Of a stretch of DNA of 64,000 bases, positions 46,920 through 54,923 are shown one piece after another (positions within the stretch are counted from its first letter, which is position 1; each line of letters opens with the position of its first letter). The position numbers and the translations under genes are program-made. Origin of the DNA: Shimia sp049116215 (GTDB lineage Bacteria; Pseudomonadota; Alphaproteobacteria; Rhodobacterales; Rhodobacteraceae); the NCBI RefSeq assembly GCF_049116215.1, contig NZ_JAGDZB010000003.1:868001-932000 (forward strand), written 5' to 3'. The notes beneath the pieces are model-generated. The model did no database searches and had not been told where the DNA came from. It was given only the letters and a program-made list of their open reading frames with translations.

Positions 46920-49280
46920 GTGACTACGCAAACAGTGGGCCTACACCAGTACGCCCTTTCCCTCGCCCTCTCTGAAACCATCCCAGTGATCCCATACGGC
47001 GCAATGCTGCATCCCGACAGCCGTGTGGACCCCAAGGATCGCGGCAAAGTGCCGGGGATGTACTACGAGGGAGGATGGAGCAGCACGGCTGGTTGGCCGG
47101 AATTTCAAATGGACGCGTACTCAGCGACCGACCTGGACCAGCTTGGGGCCAATGTCGGCCTGAAGATGGGCCCCACCTACTGCGCTCTTGATGTCGATGT
47201 ATTGGATGAGGTCACTGTCAGGGCCATCCGCTCCAAGCTGGCCGAAATAGGCATTACGGCCCCCATACGGGTCGGCAAGGCCCCCAAGTTTCTGATGCTG
47301 TTTAGGGTGGAAGGTGAGGCAGTACGACGACGCCAGTATCCCGTCTCGCTCGGTGAAACCACGGCCATGGTTGAGGTGATGGGCCTCACCCGCAAAGGAC
47401 GCCCCACACAGGCCGTTATATTTGGCACGCACCCCAGCGGCGCGCCGTACCAATGGGACACAGATCCCGCCCACGACACGCTCCCCACCATCACACAGGT
47501 GGATATGGACCAGTTGGTCGAGACGGTGCTGGCCGTGTGTGACACATACGGGTGGACCCGTGGGCGGCCCACAAGTGGCGGTGGCGGCACGGGACGGACA
47601 TCTGATCTTGGTGATCCTGCCGATGAAGGTCTGGCCCGTGACGTGCTGGCCTATGTGCCCAATGACAACCGCGCTTGGGAAGATTGGGTCCGCATTGGCC
47701 TCTGCATCCGAACGGTCTTTGGATACGACGAGGGATGGCCCCTATGGCTTGGGTGGTCCCAGCAGGCCGGAAAATACGAGTACAGGGAGACGGAACTGCG
47801 GTGGTCCTCATTTGAGCCCGACGGGTCTTTGTCGATGGGAACATTGGTGCATGAGGCGCGACAGCACGGCGCGTTGCCACAATTCCTAAGTGACCGTGTT
47901 ACACGCGACGCGGACCTCAGACGGATGAGGCAGTCCGGTATGCCGATCGAGGCACCTGCGGTCCCCAGCGGCGTCACAGGCGCACCAGACGCGCCGCCAC
48001 AGCCGACACAGGCGCAAATGACCGTGACGGCACAGGACGGCGCATTTCCGGTGCTGGACCCCGCTGATGGAGATTACAGCCGCAAGAGCGACGGCACGAT
48101 CACGGCAAACAGCAACAACGCGTATTTGCTGTTGAAGAACGCGCCGCGATTCTCCGAGCCCTTTGGTTACAATGCGTTCACGGATGAGGCCGTGGTGAAG
48201 ATGCCGTATCCAGGTGACCTCGCAGGACAGAAGTACCCACGCCCGCTTCAGGATATTGATTACGTGCGGATGTACCACGCCGTCCAACAAATGCCCGGAT
48301 GGGGCAACATCTCCAAAACAGCCGTGATGGACGCACTGGACCGCTTGTGCTTCCTGAACACCGAAGAACCCGTGCAGAACTATTTGAACTGGCTACCAGA
48401 GACGCCCCCCATGGGTTTGCTCGACACGTGGCTGTTCACATATCTGGGCGTCGAACGTGCCAACGATGCCATGACGGATGAGTACGTCCGGCAGGTGGGG
48501 CGGTGCTGGTTGATTGGTGCCGTTGCCAGAGCGATGGAACCCGGATGTCAGATGGACAATGCACTCATTCTGGAAGGCGCGCAGGGGCTCGGCAAATCAT
48601 CGGCCCTGCGCGCCCTGTGTCCCGATCCAAACTGGTTCGGTGACGGTCTACCGGATTTCCATACCAAAGATGCAGCGCAGTATCTGCAAGGCATCTGGAT
48701 TGTCGAGATGGCGGAACTGACCAACTTGCGCAAATCCGAAGTTGAAGAAGTGCGCCGTTTTATGACCCAGCGCGTTGATAAGTTTCGACCAGCTTACGGA
48801 CGCAAGGATGTGGTTTTACCGCGCCGGATGGTGTTTGCCGGATCGACCAACCGCGACCAATACCTGAAGGACACCGATGGAGAACGCAGGTTCTGGCCCG
48901 TTCGTGTCGGACGCATAGATGTCAAAGGTTTGGCAGAAGTACGTGATGCGCTGTGGCGCGAAGCCTTTGACGCATGGAAGTCTGGTAACGATTGGCACCT
49001 TGATCCGATTGTGGCCAGCTTCGCGACGCAACAACAGCAGGAACGCGTTGAGGATTCGCCGTATCTCGACATCGTTATCGAGGCCGTACAGAATCAGAAT
49101 GTTGTCACCGTTCCTTTTATAATGAGCGTTGTTGGTGATAAGTTGCCGAAGTTGAACAGCGCTGTACGGAACGATCTACACGCAGCGTTGCGTCAAATCG
49201 GCTTCACGTACACGAAGAAACAACGCAAAGAGAACGGTAAACGGCCCCGTTTATGGGTGCGCACAGTGATTGCTGTGTAA
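46920..49280 (+). CDS. Primase-polymerase / VapE-type helicase
   Basis: 786 residues from a GTG with AGGAG 6 bp upstream. The N-terminus (1-220) is a bifunctional primase-polymerase fold with the acidic pair in CALDVDVLD (about 88-96). A PriCT-type domain follows (GLARDVLAYVPNDNRAWEDWVRIG, about 240-300). The C-terminus (about 480-786) is a VapE/VirE ATPase with Walker A EGAQGLGKSS (near 553), WIVEMAEL, and sensor-like RRMVFAGSTNRDQYLKD. Proteins of this kind start DNA replication of satellites. Followed at once by an origin-like region. Confidence 0.9.
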   Translation: MTTQTVGLHQYALSLALSETIPVIPYGAMLHPDSRVDPKDRGKVPGMYYEGGWSSTAGWPEFQMDAYSATDLDQLGANVGLKMGPTYCALDVDVLDEVTVRAIRSKLAEIGITAPIRVGKAPKFLMLFRVEGEAVRRRQYPVSLGETTAMVEVMGLTRKGRPTQAVIFGTHPSGAPYQWDTDPAHDTLPTITQVDMDQLVETVLAVCDTYGWTRGRPTSGGGGTGRTSDLGDPADEGLARDVLAYVPNDNRAWEDWVRIGLCIRTVFGYDEGWPLWLGWSQQAGKYEYRETELRWSSFEPDGSLSMGTLVHEARQHGALPQFLSDRVTRDADLRRMRQSGMPIEAPAVPSGVTGAPDAPPQPTQAQMTVTAQDGAFPVLDPADGDYSRKSDGTITANSNNAYLLLKNAPRFSEPFGYNAFTDEAVVKMPYPGDLAGQKYPRPLQDIDYVRMYHAVQQMPGWGNISKTAVMDALDRLCFLNTEEPVQNYLNWLPETPPMGLLDTWLFTYLGVERANDAMTDEYVRQVGRCWLIGAVARAMEPGCQMDNALILEGAQGLGKSSALRALCPDPNWFGDGLPDFHTKDAAQYLQGIWIVEMAELTNLRKSEVEEVRRFMTQRVDKFRPAYGRKDVVLPRRMVFAGSTNRDQYLKDTDGERRFWPVRVGRIDVKGLAEVRDALWREAFDAWKSGNDWHLDPIVASFATQQQQERVEDSPYLDIVIEAVQNQNVVTVPFIMSVVGDKLPKLNSAVRNDLHAALRQIGFTYTKKQRKENGKRPRLWVRTVIAV

Positions 49281-49520
49281 ACGCTATGTCGCTGTGCAAC
49301 CACTGTGCAGCGATTTTTTCACTTAATTACAATGCTGTAGATAGCACATGCACATACTACACAGTAAACTGATAATGATCTTTCTAGAATATATTTATAT
49401 ATATATAGGGACCACGAAGCACCTATAGGGATGTACTGTTCACACTGTGTTTGGTGTGCATGCTGTGCACCGCAACGCAAAGCAAGCACCCATTTTATAA
49501 ACCATACGCCTTACCTACGG
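49281..49520. other. Origin-like AT-rich region after the primase
   Basis: Non-coding. Contains TGTGCA(A/G) units (49293-49299, 49304-49310, and two more at 49457-49470) that match the arm repeat in inverse, an AT tract with TATATATA at 49389-49407, and TATAGGGA twice exactly 20 bp apart (49404 and 49424). Placement directly behind the primase-helicase gene and iteron-like repeats suggest an origin of replication. Inference only. Confidence 0.5.
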
Positions 49521-49959
49521 GGCGTCACGTTGCGCAGGGTGCATCTCACCCCATTAAATCCCCCTAGTCTCAGACCACCCGCTGCATCCGCAACGCAACG
49601 CATCCGCCCTGCTGTGGATCGAAGCAGCCCGACAAAAGCGGGGCACCCCTCATCCGATCCCCCACAGGCAACGGGTACAGCCTGGATTTTCCCAACGCAT
49701 GAACCAAACGCGCTGCACCACCAGCACAACCACGCACGATCCGCTGCACGAACCGTTGACGGTTGGGCACGGTGCGCGCTGACGTTTCAGGGGCGGGGCG
49801 GGTCAAGACTCCGGTACGACTTCCGGCACCGCGCACAGTCTCGCAATTATGAAAAACGTCCTAAAACTCACCTTTCCGTTTTCGACCAGTTGGACTAAAA
49901 TAACCCTAATCTCGCGCCTGCTCCGACGCGGACAGCGCAGCCATTTACGGCGATTTACG
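49521..49959. other. Non-coding region with CGCAACGC / GCTGCACC repeats
   Basis: No convincing gene. Recurring CGCAACGCA (49471, 49589 region) and GCTGCAC(C/G) units suggest a protein-binding or origin-related stretch continuing from 49281. The open frame at 49431-49898 has repeat-driven, unnatural composition and is not accepted. Confidence 0.45.
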
Positions 49960-50202
49960 ATGGATCAGGACGCAAAAAAGATCATTCAGGCCGAAACAGC
50001 GCGAAAGTCGATCTTCCGTGCGCGTCAACAAATCGCGCACTACGCCGGATCGGCCACAGCGTACCGGACGGATGGCAAAGACCATCACGTCATCACTTGT
50101 GCCGGCGTTTCCCTGACGGTCGATGTCCAAAACGTAAAATCCAGCAATTGCATCCTGCGGCAGTGGCAAATGCAGGCCGCATCTGAGGGGGTTTTCCTAT
50201 GA
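49960..50202 (+). CDS. Small protein of unknown function
   Basis: 80 residues from ATG 49960 (MDQDAKKIIQAETARKSIFRA); the longer frame from 49849 enters the repeat region and is not used. Basic helix at the start, then a beta-rich segment (HHVITCAGVSLTVDVQNVK). Not recognised. The stop overlaps a micro-ORF. Confidence 0.55.
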   Translation: MDQDAKKIIQAETARKSIFRARQQIAHYAGSATAYRTDGKDHHVITCAGVSLTVDVQNVKSSNCILRQWQMQAASEGVFL

Positions 50203-50234
50203 GCAAACGCAAGCAAGAGGACGACGACAAGTGA
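50199..50234 (+). CDS. Coupled micro-ORF of 11 codons
   Basis: MSKRKQEDDDK. Starts with ATGA inside the stop of the previous gene and ends with GTGA at the start of the next. Its codons contain the AGAGG ribosome site for the next gene. It may be a translated leader or a chance link. Confidence 0.35.
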   Translation: MSKRKQEDDDK

Positions 50235-50530
50235 GCATGTTGGAAGATCGTTTCCTGCAACACACCGGCGCCATGTGGGACGCGGCAAACAATGAGCAGC
50301 GCCATCTGCGTTGGCAGGAAAGGGAATCGCCATCCAGAAGCATCAAGGTCCAAATACATCGAACGAAAGTCATCCAGCGCTCAAAAGTCACTTGTGCATG
50401 TTGTGGAAAGTTGATGGACCGCAAACACGCCAAGAAACTGCGGCTGGATGTGTACTGCGGCAAACCTGATTGCGCGGAACGCCTGTCCAGGTGGAACAAA
50501 TTCGTCAGATCGCAGGGTTCTGTACTTTAA
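50231..50530 (+). CDS. Small protein with Cys4 zinc-finger-like motif
   Basis: 99 residues from GTG 50231 (AGAGG 10 bp upstream). Pattern CACCGKLMDRK ... YCGKPDCAE gives four cysteines (C-x2-C, C-x4-C) spaced like a zinc ribbon, in a basic context (KKLRLDV; RWNKFVRS). Likely DNA- or RNA-binding; a regulator of capsid genes is possible. Confidence 0.55.
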   Translation: MSMLEDRFLQHTGAMWDAANNEQRHLRWQERESPSRSIKVQIHRTKVIQRSKVTCACCGKLMDRKHAKKLRLDVYCGKPDCAERLSRWNKFVRSQGSVL

Positions 50531-50532
50531 GT

Positions 50533-50560
50533 GTATTACGCAACGTATTACGTTTATTAC
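50533..50560. promoter_or_regulatory. Repeated GTATTACG operator-like sites before capsid genes
   Basis: GTATTACG at 50533 and 50545, and TTATTAC at 50554: three related direct units in 28 bp of AT-rich sequence, 70 bp ahead of the first capsid-cassette gene. Fits an operator or activator site for the late-type operon. Inference. Confidence 0.45.
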
Positions 50561-50630
50561 ATTTTTCCGTGACGACTCACCCCTGACCAGGCTACCTTGA
50601 CTGCGAACCTCACAGGCGCAGGACGGCGAA

Positions 50631-51182
50631 ATGGCACTCAAAATCACCACAGCACCCACAGCGGTCCGCAAGCTGGTGAAATCCGCGCCATACGTTCGCC
50701 GCCAAATCAATCAAGCATCTAAAGCAGAACAAGCAGGCACAGCTGGCGCCCGTGAAGAACGCGAACGCGTGACGGCACGGTTTGCCCGAGACATCAAAAA
50801 CACCGAAAAAGCATTGGCTGAGGCAGATGCCGTGGTTCGCGACCTTGACCGCGCGGCCATCATTCTGTCGAGCCGTGCTGCGTTGCCGCCCACAGGGCCG
50901 GTCAGCGCACTGGCAGCCGTGGCGGTCCGTCTCGCGGCTCAATCCCCCGCACAGGAACTGACCGCTGCGGCTGCCAAACAAGCCAGAGAGGCCCACGAAC
51001 GGGCACAAGACCGCTACGACCTAGCCGAGCCCGAACTGCGCAGCGTTGCTTTGTTGTGCCAGCTTTCCGCCCTGATGCCAGACGCGAAATTCGACAGCAA
51101 ATCCCCCCGCGTCGCCGGTGTGAGGCGGGATTACCTCGACGCCTGCCAGATCGCAGCCGACCGCAGAAAGGCCAAAACATGA
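50631..51182 (+). CDS. Coiled-coil protein upstream of capsid gene (unknown)
   Basis: 183 residues, AGGA at 9 bp. Mostly helical: EERERVTARFARDIKNTEKALAEADAVVRDLDRAAIILSS has heptad-like coiled-coil character, and a second Ala-rich helix (LTAAAAKQAREAHERAQDRYDLAEPE) follows. Scaffold-like proteins of phages look like this, but I cannot claim homology. Overlaps the next start by 4 bp. Confidence 0.55.
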   Translation: MALKITTAPTAVRKLVKSAPYVRRQINQASKAEQAGTAGAREERERVTARFARDIKNTEKALAEADAVVRDLDRAAIILSSRAALPPTGPVSALAAVAVRLAAQSPAQELTAAAAKQAREAHERAQDRYDLAEPELRSVALLCQLSALMPDAKFDSKSPRVAGVRRDYLDACQIAADRRKAKT

Positions 51183-51475
51183 CAAACCCCTTTGCCGATC
51201 CCGCACCGGCCCCCTCTAAAAAGCAGGGCATGAGCGCCCGTGACAAAGCGCTGGTGGGCGCCATCACCGACGCCATGCTGAAGCACCACGTCGCGCCGCT
51301 GGCGGATCGTGTGGCCCACCTGGAAACCCTGCTGGCCGCAGAACAAGAGAAAGTGGCCACGGCGATCCGCGACAGCGTGTCCGCCTATCTGGGTGATACC
51401 GACGACGACGCCACCAAGCGCGTCAAGGCGGCAATGACATCCAACCCCGACGCATACGGGGAGTCACAGACATGA
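51179..51475 (+). CDS. Small protein, capsid cassette (unknown)
   Basis: 98 residues. A helix rich in charged and leucine residues (VAPLADRVAHLETLLAAEQEKVATAIRDSVSAYL) suggests a coiled-coil oligomer. ATGA overlaps on both sides couple it to the neighbours. Not recognised. Confidence 0.55.
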   Translation: MTNPFADPAPAPSKKQGMSARDKALVGAITDAMLKHHVAPLADRVAHLETLLAAEQEKVATAIRDSVSAYLGDTDDDATKRVKAAMTSNPDAYGESQT

Positions 51476-51705
51476 ACCTGACACCGGAACACATCCAGCA
51501 AGACCTGCCCCGCAAACTGCGCAACCAAGCCGCCACCCTGACCGCTGAGGGCATTGCCAGCGGGGAGTCGGTCAGTGAGGCGCGACAGAAGACCGCCAGC
51601 GCAATGAAGCGCATTTACCGCCGCTGGTTGGCGGACATCGAAGACACCCACCCACGTTGCGCCCCTGCGGCCCGCTACGTGCTGCGGAAAGAAGGAATAC
51701 TGTGA
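51472..51705 (+). CDS. Small protein, capsid cassette (unknown)
   Basis: 77 residues, helical with basic C-terminal half (KTASAMKRIYRRWLADIEDTHPRCAPAARYVLRK). The stop overlaps the capsid start (TGATG). Not recognised. Confidence 0.55.
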   Translation: MNLTPEHIQQDLPRKLRNQAATLTAEGIASGESVSEARQKTASAMKRIYRRWLADIEDTHPRCAPAARYVLRKEGIL

Positions 51706-53099
51706 TGCCCAAAGATGACCTGACCGCCATCAAAGATCCCGCAATCAAGCGCAAGCTGGACAGCGAAAAAGACCGGCTGAAAGCGGCGCGGCTCTATGAC
51801 CAGTTTGAAAACGAGCTGGAAGACGCACTGGACGCCCGTAAGCACGTCCCCGCACTGTTGGGCCGGATAGATGCCTTGGAGCGCACTCTGGCCCGCCCCG
51901 TGGCGCTGGAAGCCACCCTGAAACAACCCGCCAAGCCCAAAGGCACGCCACAGACCCGCGTACCTGCCACCCGCCTTCTGGGTGCCGCAGCACTGGCCGA
52001 AATGCGCCGTAAGGCGGCACAGATTGCCCATGCGGACACTTTGGAAAAATACCTGCCCGGAGAGGCGCACAAGATGGCCCGCCGCACGGCGTCGCGGCTG
52101 TTGGATTACACGAAAGCGGCAACCGCGCCCGGCACTACAGTCGACCTTGGCTGGGGCGCTGAATTGGTGGATCTCGATCTGCTGGCGTTTTGGGAGGCCA
52201 TGAAGGAACGCAGCGCAGGTGCACAACTTCGGGACATCGGCGTCGGTATCAATTTGGGCCAGTTTGGCAGCATCATGGTGCCGCATCGCGGTGCAAACGC
52301 TGCTGGTGATCTGAAGCCCGCATGGGTCGCAGAAGGTGCAACAATCCCCGTCGGCGAATCGACCATGGGTGCCACATCGATGTGGCGGTTCAAGCTGGGC
52401 ATCATCACCCTGATGACCCGCGAACTGCTGGATGTGTCAAACGCGCTGGATGTTATTGAAGGGTTTATCCTAGACGATCTGTCCGAAGGATTGGACACAT
52501 ACCTCTTTGACCCTGCCAGCACCGCAGTGGCCGCTTTGAAACCGTCCGCGATCACAGTCGGTGCACCGAACCAGGCCAGCGCGGGCGACACGTTGGACAA
52601 TGTGCTGACCGACATCGGCTATCTGCGGTCCCAACTATCCGCAGCGCGCCGCCCTGCTGTTGTCATGCACAGTGACCACATGCGGGCTCTGGAAATGCTT
52701 CAGGTCGATGGTCGTTTCCCGCTGGAAGCTCGCGTTGCAAATCGCAACCTTTGGGGGCTGCAACTGATCGACTCGCCCTACGTACCCAAAGCGAATGTGA
52801 TCGGCGTCGATGCGGCTGCGTTCTACCACGCGGGCGATCTGCCCGAAATTGACACGCGGGAAGCCGTGACGGTTGCGATGGCATCCAATGACGCCCCAGA
52901 ACCGCGCATGGGTGATGATGATGGCGTGCAGGCGACCAATGACATCCAGATCAGCGATGCCGCAGGCACTACCCCAGCAACGGTCGTGCGTGATACCTTC
53001 CAGACAAACAGCGCAGCCTTACGCGTCGTACATCCGCAAACGTGGTCGATGATGCCCAATAGCGTGGCGTACCTGAGCGCTGTGACGTGGGGTGGCTGA
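51705..53099 (+). CDS. HK97-type phage major capsid protein
   Basis: 464 residues from ATG 51705 (AAGGA 8 bp upstream). Residues about 1-130 are charged and helical, as in delta-type scaffolding regions; residues about 190-460 carry the HK97 fold signature: AAGDLKPAWVAEGATIPVGES (E-loop side), WRFKLGIITLMTRELLD, then a long P-domain and terminal VVHPQTWSMMPNSVAYLSAVTWGG. It would form the capsid of the element or of the helper. No prohead protease, portal or terminase is nearby, so the capsid may be filled by helper-phage machinery. Confidence 0.85.
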   Translation: MPKDDLTAIKDPAIKRKLDSEKDRLKAARLYDQFENELEDALDARKHVPALLGRIDALERTLARPVALEATLKQPAKPKGTPQTRVPATRLLGAAALAEMRRKAAQIAHADTLEKYLPGEAHKMARRTASRLLDYTKAATAPGTTVDLGWGAELVDLDLLAFWEAMKERSAGAQLRDIGVGINLGQFGSIMVPHRGANAAGDLKPAWVAEGATIPVGESTMGATSMWRFKLGIITLMTRELLDVSNALDVIEGFILDDLSEGLDTYLFDPASTAVAALKPSAITVGAPNQASAGDTLDNVLTDIGYLRSQLSAARRPAVVMHSDHMRALEMLQVDGRFPLEARVANRNLWGLQLIDSPYVPKANVIGVDAAAFYHAGDLPEIDTREAVTVAMASNDAPEPRMGDDDGVQATNDIQISDAAGTTPATVVRDTFQTNSAALRVVHPQTWSMMPNSVAYLSAVTWGG

Positions 53100-53101
53100 T
53101 C

Positions 53102-53329
53102 ATGTTTGAGAACAGCCCCCACAAGGATTACCGCTACGCAATCGACCGCGACGGCCAGCACCGCCTTTGCTGCGCTATTGAGGACCGGCGCACGCGGTCC
53201 ATCGTGGCGACCTTTGTGGAAACCCGGCTGGAATATCACGTACCGGCCACACCGGACGTGATCGCGGCAGTGAGTGAAGCGGCCCAGCCGTTCATGGATC
53301 GGTTGCAACATGAGGGGATCACGGCATGA
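53102..53329 (+). CDS. Small protein after capsid gene (unknown)
   Basis: 75 residues from ATG 53102, 2 bp after the capsid stop. Short beta-rich protein (YRYAIDRDGQHRLCCAIEDRRTRSIVATFVETRLEYHV). Head-tail or capsid decoration roles are conceivable but unsupported. Stop overlaps the next ATG. Confidence 0.5.
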   Translation: MFENSPHKDYRYAIDRDGQHRLCCAIEDRRTRSIVATFVETRLEYHVPATPDVIAAVSEAAQPFMDRLQHEGITA

Positions 53330-53484
53330 ACGCCCTGACCCTATCGCGTGACCTATCGCACAGGCTGAAAGCCTGCGGCATGGATGCACGGGCAGCGAGT
53401 CGGGTCTGTGAGGCGTTCTGCACTCAGGTGTGCCGGGATCACGGCATGGACGCGCGAGCAATGTTGAATGGTTGCCCGCCATAG
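53326..53484 (+). CDS. Very small Cys-rich protein (52 residues)
   Basis: Starts inside the stop of the previous gene (ATGA). Four cysteines (CGMD, VCEAFCTQVC) in two helices with a repeated GMDARA motif at both ends. Too short for usual ORF cut-offs. Coupling to its neighbour supports it; no family known. Confidence 0.5.
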   Translation: MNALTLSRDLSHRLKACGMDARAASRVCEAFCTQVCRDHGMDARAMLNGCPP

Positions 53485-53506
53485 CCATAACGGAGGAAAT
53501 ACTTTG

Positions 53507-53665
53507 ATGCCCCTTGATACAATTCTTGACGGCCGCCCTGATCCGATCCGAGCCGCACTGCGAGCAGCCCTCATCGCAAAGGCTGAGCATTTGGTCGGGA
53601 GACCTTTGAGGCAAAGTGAATTGAAGATGTTGGAAAAAGTGATGCAAGACATTGATTTAAAATGA
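53507..53665 (+). CDS. Very small helical protein (52 residues)
   Basis: ATG 53507 with GGAGG 8 bp upstream, the best ribosome site in the cassette. Helical, ending LRQSELKMLEKVMQDIDLK. Not recognised. Last gene before the cargo junction. Confidence 0.55.
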   Translation: MPLDTILDGRPDPIRAALRAALIAKAEHLVGRPLRQSELKMLEKVMQDIDLK

Positions 53666-54027
53666 TGGCTTTGCACGACACCCTTGCGGCAGACGACATA
53701 GCTTCTACGGCGGAGTGAAGATTCAAACGCTTCCCGAAAGCTGCTAAGCAGCCACCGAAAAGCAAAAGTCAACGGTTCACCTTCAGGACATTCTTGGACG
53801 TCTCCCATTTGAAAGGCTATTCGCAAGCTAACGTTTGCAGAGATGCTGCTTCCTGCGTCACCAAACCAAACGCTACCCGGTTGCAAAAACCTTGGTGCAA
53901 GATCATACGGCACAAACCACACGGTGCTGATGAAACTGTCCAAGTTTCGGAGAATTGATTTCCAGAATCAACTTGGGTGCTGTTTGCTCAAGATACAGGA
54001 GGAGCCCGGTTTGACCGGGAGTAGGCA
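53666..54027. other. Non-coding junction between capsid cassette and cargo
   Basis: 362 bp in which plus-strand reading is closed in all frames except a short, overlapping one. A minus-strand frame (53353-53943) reads through the last small genes; its first 90 codons look protein-like (WFVPYDLAPRFLQPGSVWFGD) but it has no clear start site and overlaps genes on the other strand. GC drops here, marking the cargo boundary; the promoter of the trio should be in this interval. Confidence 0.45.
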
Positions 54028-54915
54028 ATGGGATCTTCGACAACACAAATTCATGCATTGTCGAGACTTTTTTCGGCAGGTGTTTTCGCTGAACTTGCGA
54101 ATAAGGGCCGTTCACCTTTGTTTGCGCGCCTATTGTCGGAGTCTGAATTGCATAGCGAGATGCCACTTGATGCCAAAGTGGTCGATGTATTCGAAGAGGC
54201 GTTCGCAAGACTACGGAACGGAAAAGTTCGAAGCGAATATATCTACAGAGCCGCCATCGTTAACAACATCCTTCTAGGGACACATTCGCTAAACTCAGCG
54301 AGCATGCTGACCGAGTTTAGGATCGGCAAAAGCAAAGCAGACTTGGTGATCTTGAACGGCACTGGTACGGCATATGAAATCAAGTCCGAGCGGGACAACA
54401 TCTCGCGCCTCGCAAAACAGGTCTCCGATTACCGGAAAGTTTTTGCCAGCACTTATGTTATCGCGGGGTCAAACCACGTGGAGTCGGTATCAGATGTTGT
54501 ACCGAATTCGACCGGGATTCTTCACCTAAGTCGCTGGAACAAGATCAGCACAATTCGGCGGGCCAAAGAAACGTTCGAAGAAATCGACAACTTGCAAGTG
54601 CTGGACTCACTTCGATCGAAAGAAGCAGTTCAAATTTTGGCATTGTTAGATCGCAAGATTCCGAGCGTTCCTAACACTCAGCTTCGCTCGGCCCTCAGTG
54701 AGGAATTTTCTGTCCTAGATAAAGCCTTACTTCACAGGACAATGGTCAAAGCGCTCAAGCATTCGCGAAGTCTTTTGCCGCTAAAAACTACAGTAAATTC
54801 ACTACCAGTTTCGCTCAGAGCAGCAGCGCTCACGTTCAAAACGCCCAACCGTCAACACAAGGCCTTGATTGACGCACTGGCTTGCCCCATGGTTGAAGCG
54901 CGCGCTTGGAATTAG
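54028..54915 (+). CDS. sce7726 family protein with PD-(D/E)XK nuclease signature
   Basis: 295 residues, GGGAG 8 bp upstream. Recognised as the sce7726 family (named after Sorangium cellulosum) in partnership with sce7725. The middle shows the PD-(D/E)XK pattern: helix SEYIYRAAIVNN (Glu70), strand TEFRIGKSKADLVILNG (Asp105), then AYEIKSERD (Glu117-x-Lys119). All catalytic-type residues are present. The C-terminal half is helical and basic. If it cuts DNA, it is the nuclease of the cargo; activity is an inference. Lower GC than the capsid genes. First of three tightly spaced genes. Confidence 0.8.
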   Translation: MGSSTTQIHALSRLFSAGVFAELANKGRSPLFARLLSESELHSEMPLDAKVVDVFEEAFARLRNGKVRSEYIYRAAIVNNILLGTHSLNSASMLTEFRIGKSKADLVILNGTGTAYEIKSERDNISRLAKQVSDYRKVFASTYVIAGSNHVESVSDVVPNSTGILHLSRWNKISTIRRAKETFEEIDNLQVLDSLRSKEAVQILALLDRKIPSVPNTQLRSALSEEFSVLDKALLHRTMVKALKHSRSLLPLKTTVNSLPVSLRAAALTFKTPNRQHKALIDALACPMVEARAWN

Positions 54916-54923
54916 GCTTATTG

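Noticed and set aside
49431..49898. 155-codon frame after the primase
   Set aside because: Driven by CGCAACGC/GCTGCACC repeats; the protein is rich in Pro, His, Thr and Arg with no fold, and the region looks regulatory.
53353..53943. 196-codon minus-strand frame at the cargo junction
   Set aside because: Overlaps two small genes with better ribosome sites on the plus strand; only its first half looks protein-like, so it is mentioned but not called.
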